From Streptomyces griseoruber (lineage in GTDB: Bacteria; Actinomycetota; Actinomycetes; Streptomycetales; Streptomycetaceae), in contig NZ_KQ948784.1 of NCBI RefSeq assembly GCF_001514205.1, positions 58,208 to 122,207 on the forward strand: a stretch of DNA of 64,000 bases, given 5' to 3'. A program made the position numbers and the translations under genes. This document shows, in pieces, positions 39,001 through 48,100 of the stretch. The number at the start of each line of letters is the position of its first letter. Position 1 is the first letter of the stretch. The notes beneath the pieces are model-generated. The model was not told the DNA's origin and did no database searches. It saw only the letters and a list, made by a program, of their open reading frames with translations.

Positions 39001-42000
39001 CGATGGCCATGCACCACGCGGTCACCGACAACCGCTCCTGGGCCGTCATCGTGCGCGACCTCGCCGAGCTCTACCGCGCGGCCCGCTCGGGACGAGCCCC
39101 GGAACTGCCGGAGCTGCCGGTGCAGTTCGCCGACTACGCCCACTGGCAGCACGACTGGCTCCTCGGCCCCGGCGGGCGCGAACACGAGACGCGCTGGCGG
39201 GAGATCATGCGGGACGTCCCGGCGCTCTCCTCGCTGCCGACCGACTTCCCCCGCGCCGGGGAGATCGGTTCGGACAGCGCCTCGGTCACCCGGCGCGTCG
39301 ACACCGAGCTGGCCGCGCGGCTGCGCGCCGCCGGACGCCGGATGGACGTACCGCTGTTCAGCGTCGTGCTCACCGCGTACCACCTGCTGGCCGCCCGGGC
39401 CGGCGGACGCGACGAGTTCGTCGTCGGCACGCTCAACGGCAACCGCGAGCACACCGGACTGTCCGATGTCGTCGGCGACTTCGCCGACCTGGTGCCGATC
39501 CGGCTGACCGGGGCCGGCGACCTGACCGTCGCCGACCGGGTCGCGGCCACCCACCAGGCGATCCTGGACGCCCGCGCCGTCCAGCGGCTGCCGTTCGAGA
39601 ACATCGTCTCGGCGGTCCGCGCCACCCGCGTCCCCGGCCGCCAGCCGCTGTTCCAGACGCTGTTCAACTTCGTCGACGGCGACGACGGCCTGCCCGACCT
39701 CGACGGCCTGACCCTGGCGCCGCTGAACTGGCTCCGCGCCGGATCGGAGTTCGAGCTCCTGTTCAGCCTCGACGCCGAGGGCGACGAGTTCCTGATCACC
39801 CTGGACTACCAGACCGGGCTGTACGCACCCGCCGGGGCCGAGGCGCTGCTGGAGGCCTTCGCCGCCATGCTGGAGGCGGTGGCCGGCGACGCCGAGGCCC
39901 GCAGCGGCGACCTCGCCTTCCCCGAGGACTGCCGGATCCCGGCGATCGCGCCCGGCACCGCACCCGACACCGGGGCCGACCACGCCGCGACCGTCCCCAC
40001 CACCGCCGTGGCGGCCAGCTTCACCGCAGAGGCGGCCGGACCGGCGCTCGGCTTCTGGTTCGACCTGTTCGGCCGGCCGGCCAAGGTCGCCTTCGCCCCC
40101 TACGCGCAGGTCGTCCAACAGCTGCTCGACCCGGACGCCGCCTTCGGTACCGCCGGGGCACGCGTCAACACCGTGCTGTTCCGCTGGGAGGACTGGGTCC
40201 GCCACCTCGGACACGACCCGCGAGCCCTCGCCGGCGCCGCCGACGGTCCGGCCCGCCTCGACGCCGTCGTACGGGACCTCGAAACCGCCCTCGGCGACCT
40301 GCACGCCGCCCTGCTCAGCCACCGCACCTGGAGCCGGACGCCGCTGCTGCTCGCCGTCTGCCCGGCCTCGCCCGGCTGGTCCGCGGAACCGTGGGCCACC
40401 CTGGAACGCGGGCTGACCGCGCGTCTGACGCGGCTGGCCGCCTCCCTGCCCGCCGTACGGGTTCTCGACGTCGGGCCGGTCGCCGACCGGTACCCGGTGG
40501 ACCGGCGCGACGACGAACACGCCGACCGCCTCGCGCACATGCCCTACACGCCGGAGTTCACCACGGTGCTGGCCACGGTGCTGGCCCGCGCCGTCCTGAG
40601 CACCGCACCGCGGCGCACCGTCCTCCTGGACCCCGGCCGTCTCCTCGGGCTCGGCGGCGGAGCGGGGGCCGACGGCGGCGAAACCGCCGCGCTCGTCGCC
40701 CGCGCGCTGCGACGGGCGACGGTCCAGGGCCGCTCGCTGGTGTTCGCCGGTGCCGATCCCGCCGTACGACGGGACCTCGCCGCCCGTCCCGACCTGCTGC
40801 CCGACCCGGACGCCGCCTCGTGGCTCGCCGGGCCTTCCGCCGGGGACCTCGAAGCCGGATTCGCGCAGGCGGTCGCCGCCGGCACCCTCGACCCGGCCGA
40901 CTGCATCGTGCTGGACCCGGACCCCGCACTCTGCGGGCGGCTGGGCACCCGCTTCCCGGGCGTGCTCGCGGTCGCGCCACCGCGGGACGCGGACGGCGCG
41001 CGCCACGTACTGGACCACCTGTGGGCGCTCGACCAGCCGCTCTTCGACGGGGAGCACGACGCCGCCCTCAGGACCGCGCCGGACGTCGGCGCGGCCGCCG
41101 GCTCGCGCATCCTGACCGACCTGTCGGACGCGGCCGGCATCCAGGCGGCCGTGGACCGGGCCCGCTGGCGCGTGTACCGGGGCGAATACGTCGAGCCGCG
41201 CACCGAGCGCGAACGGCGACTGGCCGAGATCCTGGCCCGGCTGCTCGGCATCGATCGCGTCGGACTCTCCGACAGCTTCATGGCCCTCGGCGGCGACTCG
41301 ATGACCGCGATCCAGGTCGTCTCCCAGGCCGCCCGGCACGGCATCAGCCTCTCGCCGCGTGCCGTCCTGGAGGCACCGTCGGTCGCCGACCTGGCCGAGG
41401 CCGACGCGGCGCCGGTCGTCGTCGCCGACCAGGGCCCGGTCGTCGGACCGGTGGCCCTGTCCCCGGCCCAGCGGTGGTTCTTCGCCAACCCGCTCGGAAC
41501 CGGCGGCGACCCCAACTACTACAACCACCCCTACTACCTCACGGTGCGGGCGGACGTCACCGCGGATCACCTGGAGAGCGCGCTGCGCGTCCTCGTGGAC
41601 CACCACGACGCACTGCGGCTGCGCTTCGCCCGCGGCGAGGACGGCGAGTGGCACCAGTGGTCCGAACCCACCGGCGTCCAGGTGCCGTTCGAACGCGTCG
41701 ATCTGACCGGGACACCGGCCGAGGACCGCGCCGCGCGGGCCGAGGCCCTGGCCGTCGGGCTGCAGAGCGGCCTCGACCTGGCGGCCGGGCCGACGCTGCG
41801 CGCGCTGCACCTGCACACCGACGGCGAGCCGGACCGGCTGCTGATCATCTGCCACCACCTGATCGTGGACGGCATGTCCCGCGGCATCCTCCTGGAGGAC
41901 CTGACCACCCTCACCGAACAGGCCGTCACGGGGGCACCGCTGCGGCTGGCGCCGAAGACCACGTCGTTCCGCGACTGGACCGACCGGGTCGACGCGTACG

Positions 42001-42788
42001 CGGCCGACGACGAACTCCTCGCCGAGGTGCCGTTCTGGCTGGAGCAGATCGCCCCCACCCCGGAAGGCGCCCGCGCACCGGTCGTGCCGGTCGACCACGA
42101 GGGCGGCTCCCGGGAGATGGCCTACATGGAGACCGCCGAGGTGCGGGTCAGCGCCGAGGAGACGGCCGCGGTGCAGCGGCGCGTCGTCGGCTGGCGCGCC
42201 AGCCTGTCCGACGCGGTCTTCGCCGCCTCGGCCTCGGTCCTGGCCGAATGGACCGGCAGCGACTCCTGCCGCTTCGCGGTGGCCGGGCACGGGCGGCCCC
42301 ACCGATTCCCGGACCTCGACCTGGTCCGGACGGTGGGCTGGTTCCAGATCTACTTCCCGATCGGCATCGACGTCGCCGGCGCCGAGGGCGGGTCGCTGGT
42401 GCGCTCGCTGCACCGTCAGCTCGCCGTCGTCCCCGACTCCGGCTTCGGCTACGCGGTGCTGGCCGGCCAGCATGCCGATCCCGCACTGCGCGCCAGCCTG
42501 ACGGGCGGCGAGCAACCGCTGTTCAGCTTCAACTACATGGGCGAGTCCGGGTTCGAGCAGACCTCCGCGCACACGTCCCTGTTCGGGCACTGCCCCGACT
42601 CCTACGGCCCCTGCCAGGACGGTGCGTGCACCTGGCCCTACCTGTTCGACCTGATGCCGGCCATCGTCGACGGCGCGCTGGTCCTCCAGATCTACTACCG
42701 GCGCAGCATCCATGACGCCGCGACCGTCACGGCCCTCGCCGAGCGCATCGCCGACCGGTTCCGCGCCCTGGCCGCGGCCGAGGACTGA
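36072..42788 (+). CDS. NRPS lacking A domains: C - FkbH_N-like - PCP - C - FkbH-like - PCP - E, 2238 aa
   Basis: C1 (about 45-480) has an intact HHIAFDG at residue 184. Residues about 498-715 (FPVEPVLPEVRAWARHAGLG, HVVLLRWEDLARA) resemble the N-terminal domain of FkbH proteins, not an A domain. PCP1 has Ser788 (LGGHSF). C2 has HHAVTDN at 981, with Asn for the usual Gly. Residues about 1315-1690 are a longer FkbH-like segment (ASFTAEAAGPALGFWFDLFG, FAPYAQVVQQLLDPDAAF, NTVLFRWEDWVR) with a HAD-like part where the usual LDLDNT reads LLDPGRLLG, so catalysis is probably lost. PCP2 has Ser1743 (LGGDSMT, the type before E domains). The final domain has HHLIVDG (1928), RTVGWF and FNYMGE, matching an epimerisation domain. 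No A3/A5/A10 motifs exist anywhere, so aminoacyl groups must arrive in trans. Confidence 0.88.
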
Positions 42789-42863
42789 CACCCGCTCGTC
42801 CCGCGACCGCGCCCGTGTCCCTTCGTTCATCACCTCCGCGTCCTGTGAAAGGTGGATCCGACC

Positions 42864-42953
42864 ATGTCCTCCCGGCCCACGTGCCCCGGCACCTCGTTCC
42901 CGGCCCTCGCGGCTCCTGCCCCGGCACCGCGCCCCCGGCAGGCGGTCCGCTGA
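42864..42953 (+). CDS. Small ORF coupled to the ACP, 29 aa
   Basis: ATG 42864 has AAAGGTGG 6-13 nt upstream, much better than anything before the ACP start. The 29-codon frame ends in TGA that shares one base with the ACP ATG (TGATG). The peptide is Pro/Ala/Arg-rich and not recognised. It most likely serves translational coupling of the ACP gene rather than encoding a functional product. Confidence 0.4.
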   Translation: MSSRPTCPGTSFPALAAPAPAPRPRQAVR

Positions 42954-43228
42954 TGGCCACCGCCGAGCAGACGGCCGCCGTGCCGCCGACCGACCAGCTG
43001 TCCGGCCTGATCGCCGAGGTCCTGGGGGTGCCGGGGGCCGAACTGACCGAGGACTCCGGGCCCGGCGTCCTCGAGGCCTGGACGAGCCTGAAGCACGTCG
43101 AGGTCGTGGTCGTGCTGGAGGAGCACTACGGAGTGGCCCTCAGCAGCCGGGAGATCAAGGGCATCACCAGCATCGCCGGTCTGCGCGGACTCCTGGCGGC
43201 CAAGGGGGTCGCGGGGGTGGCCCCGTGA
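42953..43228 (+). CDS. Acyl carrier protein (FkbJ-like), 91 aa
   Basis: Discrete ACP with an N-terminal extension. Carrier helix LSGLIAEVLGVPGAELTEDS leads to the phosphopantetheine Ser in LEAWTSLKHVEVVVVLEEHY, the variant (D/W-T-S-L-x-H-V) seen in ACPs that travel with FkbH proteins. The next sizeable gene encodes an FkbH-like protein, supporting partnership. Glyceryl-type loading, usual for FkbH/FkbJ pairs, is doubtful here because the FkbH HAD site is degenerate. Confidence 0.82.
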   Translation: MATAEQTAAVPPTDQLSGLIAEVLGVPGAELTEDSGPGVLEAWTSLKHVEVVVVLEEHYGVALSSREIKGITSIAGLRGLLAAKGVAGVAP

Positions 43229-43428
43229 CCGTCGCCGACCTCGCGCCGCCGACCGTGCCGGTCCCGGCCCGCCGGCCCGCCGGGACCGGACCCGGCGGCC
43301 CCGGCGCGCCGCTGGTGATCCGGCACGTCGAGCGGACCGGGGCGAGCCCGTCCGCGGACGGTACGGCGGTCCCGGGGCACCACGACCGTCTCGCGGCCTC
43401 CCGCGCCCACCGCTCCCTCAACCCTTGA
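43225..43428 (+). CDS. Small hypothetical protein, 67 aa
   Basis: A GTG at 43225 overlaps the ACP stop (GTGA) and opens 67 codons ending at 43428. The product is Pro/Gly/Arg-rich (VTVADLAPPTVPVPARRPAG, VIRHVERTGASPSADG) with no recognised domain. Coupling to the ACP and intact codon bias suggest it may be expressed; a real function cannot be claimed. Confidence 0.4.
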   Translation: MTVADLAPPTVPVPARRPAGTGPGGPGAPLVIRHVERTGASPSADGTAVPGHHDRLAASRAHRSLNP

Positions 43429-43514
43429 CGCGGTCCGTTCCCCCGCCGAGGTCAAGCAGGCCCTGGAGACCGCCGACATCCTCGCCGGCCCCAGGCGCCG
43501 ACGGAAGGACGATC

Positions 43515-45188
43515 ATGCCACTGCCCCTCACCGACGTCCCGGTCGACCTGCGCGCGCTGCGGGCCGCCCACCAGGAGACCGAGCGCACGGGACCGCCCGA
43601 CGGACCGCGCATCGGGATCATGGCCAGCTACACGGCCGACTCGGTCGTGCCCTATCTCGCCACGGCGCTCGGCGGGGCGTACGGCCGCCCGGACGTCCAC
43701 GTCGCGCCCTACAACCAGATCGTCCAGGAGTGCCTCGACCCGGACAGCGGCTCCGCCCGGGCCGACCTGGACGTGGTGGTCGTCGCGCAGCGCCTGGAGG
43801 AACTGGAGGACGGCGCCTGGACCGCCGGGCTGCTGGCCGTCGCCGACGCCGCCCGCGAGGCCGCGGCCCGGTGGGGCGCCACCCTGGTCGCGGTGCTTCC
43901 CGGTCTGCCGGCGGCCGATCCGCTGGGTGTCGCGGACGACTGCTGGTCCGACGGCCGCACCGCCGCGGCCGCGGCCGCCCGGGAGGCGATGCGGACCGCG
44001 CTGGCCGACCGGCCCAACGTCCACCTGGTCGATCTCGAAGCGGTGCTCCGCTCGCTCGGTGCCGCGAAGGCGCACCATCCGGCGCTGTACCAGTTCGCGA
44101 AGGTCCCCTATCGCGAGGAGGTCTTCCACCACCTCGGGGCGCGCATCGCCCACGTCCTGCGGTTGCGGACCGGCGACACCCGCCACGCCGCGGCGCTGGA
44201 CCTGCGCGGTCTGGCCGACGCCGACGACGTCGACGGGTTCGGCGGAGTCCTGCGCTGGTTGTCCGCCGCCGGAGTGCCGTCGTACGTACTCGGCGGCCGA
44301 GACGCGGTCCCGGCGTGGCGTGACCTCATCACGAGCGACCCGAGCGTCCCGGCACGGCTGTCCGACTGGTCCTTCGACGACCGTGACCTCGACACCCAGG
44401 TGCGCGACCTGGCCGCCGCGGCCGGTCTGACCGCGCGGGACGTCGCCCTGCTCCAGCGCCGGGAGGACCATCTGCTCGTCACGGTGCGGACCGCCCACGG
44501 CGGCCCCGCCGAGTCAGTGGACCTCGGTGCGGACGCCGCGGCCTGGCCCTCGCGCCTGGCCGCCGCCGGGGTCTTCGACCGACTGCCGGTGCCCGGCGCG
44601 CCGGGCCGAGCGGCCGCCCGGGGCGGCCCCCTCGACGGCGACGGAGTCCCGGAGCCCGCCGCCGGTCTGTCGCTGGCCTCCTTCGTCGCCGGGCTGGGTG
44701 TCCAGGCCGACTTCCGGGCGGCCCGGGACGGCGACCTCCCCAAGATCAACGACATGCTCGTGGCCTCCAAGGAGTTCACCCTCGGCGTGCCGGTCCCGCC
44801 CGTGACGGCGGGCGCGGTGCGGGCCGGCGGCGACCGGGTCCTGCTGCTCGGCAGCGTCCGGGACCGCCTCGGCGACCTCGGCCCCAGCGTCGTCCTGTCG
44901 CTGGCCAGACAGGGCTCGGACTGTGTCGTCGAGGCCTTCGTCATCTCCTGCCCGGCCATGGGCAAGGGCGTCGAGACCCGGGCGATGCGCGAGATCGCCG
45001 CACACGCGCGGGCCATGGGCGCCGACCGGATCGTCACCGCCTACCGCGACACCGGCCGCAACCGCGCGGCCATCGACTTCCTCCGATCGCCCACGGCGGG
45101 CGGCACAGCCGAGACGCCCGACGGCGCCGTCCTGGAACTCCTCGTGCGCGCCGAGACCACCGACACGGGAGCCGTGATCACCTCATGA
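43515..45188 (+). CDS. FkbH-like protein with degenerate HAD domain and C-terminal GNAT-like domain, 557 aa
   Basis: ATG 43515 follows GGAAGGAC. The N-terminal half is FkbH_N (RIGIMASYTADSVVPYLATA, VHVAPYNQIVQECLDPDSGS, ALYQFAKVPYREEVFHHLG). The HAD core, normally LDLDNTLWGG, reads LDLRGLADADDVDGFGG, so the nucleophilic Asp pair and following Cys are not conserved. The C-terminus (DFRAARDGDLPKINDMLVAS KE, then VISCPAMGKGVETRAMREIA) is the usual acetyltransferase-like FkbH tail. Active FkbH enzymes move a glyceryl unit from 1,3-bisphosphoglycerate to an ACP. This one probably has another acyl-transfer or scaffold role and resembles the segments inside the upstream NRPS. It overlaps the next NRPS start by 4 bp. 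Confidence 0.85.
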   Translation: MPLPLTDVPVDLRALRAAHQETERTGPPDGPRIGIMASYTADSVVPYLATALGGAYGRPDVHVAPYNQIVQECLDPDSGSARADLDVVVVAQRLEELEDGAWTAGLLAVADAAREAAARWGATLVAVLPGLPAADPLGVADDCWSDGRTAAAAAAREAMRTALADRPNVHLVDLEAVLRSLGAAKAHHPALYQFAKVPYREEVFHHLGARIAHVLRLRTGDTRHAAALDLRGLADADDVDGFGGVLRWLSAAGVPSYVLGGRDAVPAWRDLITSDPSVPARLSDWSFDDRDLDTQVRDLAAAAGLTARDVALLQRREDHLLVTVRTAHGGPAESVDLGADAAAWPSRLAAAGVFDRLPVPGAPGRAAARGGPLDGDGVPEPAAGLSLASFVAGLGVQADFRAARDGDLPKINDMLVASKEFTLGVPVPPVTAGAVRAGGDRVLLLGSVRDRLGDLGPSVVLSLARQGSDCVVEAFVISCPAMGKGVETRAMREIAAHARAMGADRIVTAYRDTGRNRAAIDFLRSPTAGGTAETPDGAVLELLVRAETTDTGAVITS

Positions 45189-48100
45189 CCGAGATACCCA
45201 CTCGGGCGGGCGCCCGCGCCCGCCGGTTCTCCGCCCAGAACCTCCGGCGCGTCCACCACGAGGCCGGGCTCGATCCCCTCGAGACCGCACCGACCGCCGC
45301 GGCGCGGGCCGACCGGCCGGACGGCGCGCAGGAGGACGTCTGGCTGTTCGACCTGACCACACCCGAGGCGCTGGTCCATCAGATCGCCCTGGTCGTCGAC
45401 CTGACCGGGCCGCTCGACCGGGAAACCGCGACGAACGCCGTCCGTGTGCTCGGCCGCCGCCACGAGGCGCTGCGCGCACGGTTCCCGGCCGACGGCTCCG
45501 GCACACCGGTCATGGTGGTCGAGCCCGAGTTCACCGGGGTGCTCGACTACGTCGATCTGACCGTCCCCGCCACCGACAGCGGCGCCGGCGCGACAGACGC
45601 CGTAGGCGATGCCGACACCGGGGCGCCGTCGTCGGACTCCGCGCCCGGGCCCGGGGTCGAACGGCGCTGGACCGCGCTCGCCGACCGCGAGACCCACCGG
45701 CCCTTCGACCTGGAGAACGGCCCGCTGGCCCGCTTCACCCTGGCCCGGGTGGCCGGACGGCGGCACCGGCTCCTGGCCGTCGTGCACCACATCGTCGCCG
45801 ACGGCCGGACGCTCCAGTTGCTCCACGGCGACCTGGTGGCGGCTCTGCGCGGCGACGACCTGCCGACTCCGCCGCCGGCCCTGGCCGCGGCGGCCTCCCG
45901 CCTCCGTGCCGCCGCCGACAAGCCCGACCTGGCACAGCGACTGGACCGCCGCGCCGCCGAACTGGCCGACCTGCCGGCCGACACCGACCGCTGGCCCTCC
46001 TTCGGACGTCCGGCCACGGGCGATCCCTACGCCGCCGCGGTCCTCCCGGTCGATGTCCCGGCTCCGCTGGCCGAGGCCGTCCACGCGATCGCGGCGGCGG
46101 AGCGCGCCACGCCGTTCATGGTCTGGCTCACCGCGCTGTCCGTCCTGGTCCAGCACATGTCGGGCCAAGGGGAGGCGGTCCTCGGCACCGTCGTCGGCCG
46201 CCGCGACGCCGCCTCGCGCGACACCGCCGGGTTCCTCGCCAACCAGGCCCCACTGCGCGTCCGCCTGCCGGCCGACACGACCTGGCGCGAGGCCCTGCGC
46301 GTGGCCCGCGAGGCGACCCTGTCCGCCTTCGACGACGCCGACATCCCGTTCCGCCGCCTTGTCGAACGCCTCGCCCCGGCCCGTCGCCCCGACGCACACC
46401 CGCTGTTCCAGGTGCTGCTCGGCGGCCGCCAGCCGCTGGACCCCCCGGCCGCCGTCGGCCCCCTGACAATCGAGGCGAGCGAACACCTCTCCCACCGCTC
46501 CCTGTACGAGGTGGAACTCCAACTCGCCGACCTGCCCACGGGAATGCCGGGATACCTGCGCTACCGGACGGCGGTGCTGGACTCCTCGACGGCCGCCGCC
46601 GTCGTGGCCGGTTTCGTCCGCCTCCTGGAAACCCTGACGTCCTCGCCCGACAGCCCGATAGCCGCGACGCCGTGGCCCGCCGAGCTCAGTCCTCCCGCCA
46701 GGGCCGACCACGGGCCCGCCGGGCCGGCCGCCGGCCGGGGCATCGAGGCCGGCCGACGCCGGACCGCGCCCCGCCGCCCCGCCGACATGCCTCGCCGTCA
46801 GCCGTCCAACCCCACACAACTGCGCGTCGCCGAGGTCTGGCGAACCGTGCTGGAGCAGATGCCGCCCGGCATCGACGACGACTTCTTCGCCGTCGGCGGC
46901 CATTCCCTCAGCGCGGTCCGGGTCGCCTCCCTGCTGGCCGCCGAATTCCGCCTGCCCCTCACGGCCCGTGCCCTGTTCGACCATCCGACCGTCGCCGAGG
47001 TGTCCGCGTTCCTCGACGGCTGGGCCGCGTCCGACGGCGGGCGCACCGACACGACGGCACCGGCCACGCCCGTCCCGGTGACCGGGCGCACCGAAGCGGG
47101 GGCACCGCTCTCCGCGACCCAGCGGCGCATGTGGCTGCTGTCGCAACTGCACCCCGGCAACGCCGTCTACAACCTGCCGTACGCCTTCCGCGTCAGCGGC
47201 GACCTCGACGCCACCACCCTCGAAGCGGCGCTCAACGACCTCGTCGCCCGCCACGAAGCCCTGCGCACCGTCGTCGACGTCCACGACGAACAACCGCGAC
47301 AGCGCGTGTCGCCCACCCTCGCGGTGCGCCTGGCCGTGGAGGAACCCGGTGCCGCCGAGCCCGACGGCACCGCCCCCGCCGACCTCGCGGCCTGGGTCGT
47401 CGACCGGATCGACGCCGAGGCCCGAGCGCCCTTCGACCTGTCCGCCGGCCCGCTGATCCGGGCGCGCCTCATCGCACCGGGCACCCCGTCGGCCGCGCTT
47501 GTCGTGACCGCGCATCACCTCGCCTGCGACGGCTGGAGCCTGGAACTGCTCTTCGCCGAACTGGCGGAGCTCTACACCGCCCGCACCGAGAACCGCCCCA
47601 GCACCGCGCCGGCGCCCGCGATCCAGTTCATGGACTTCGCCGCCTGGCAGTCCGAGCAGCTCACCGGCGCGCACCGCGAGCGGCTCGCCGACTACTGGCG
47701 CGGCAAACTCGAAGGCGCCCCCACGCTCCTGGACCTGCCCACCGACCGGACCCGGCCCGCGCAGCGCCGGCCGGACGGGGCGGTGGTCGACTTCGCCTGG
47801 CCCGCGGACGTGGAGGAACGGGTCGCCGAGTTCTCCCGGCGGCACGGCGTCACCGCCTATGCGACGCTGCTGGCCGCCTTCGCCTCGGTCGTCCACCGGC
47901 ACACCGGCCGCGACGACCTCCTCATCGGCACACCCGTCGCCAACCGCGTCCGCCCGGAGTTCGAAAAGACCGTCGGCTGCTTCGTCAACCTGGTACCGCT
48001 GCGCCTGCGCGTCGCCGGGGACACTCCCTTCCTCGACCTGGCGCGCGCCGCCCATCTCACCATCAGCGAGGCACAGGAACACCAGGACTTCCCCTTCGAG

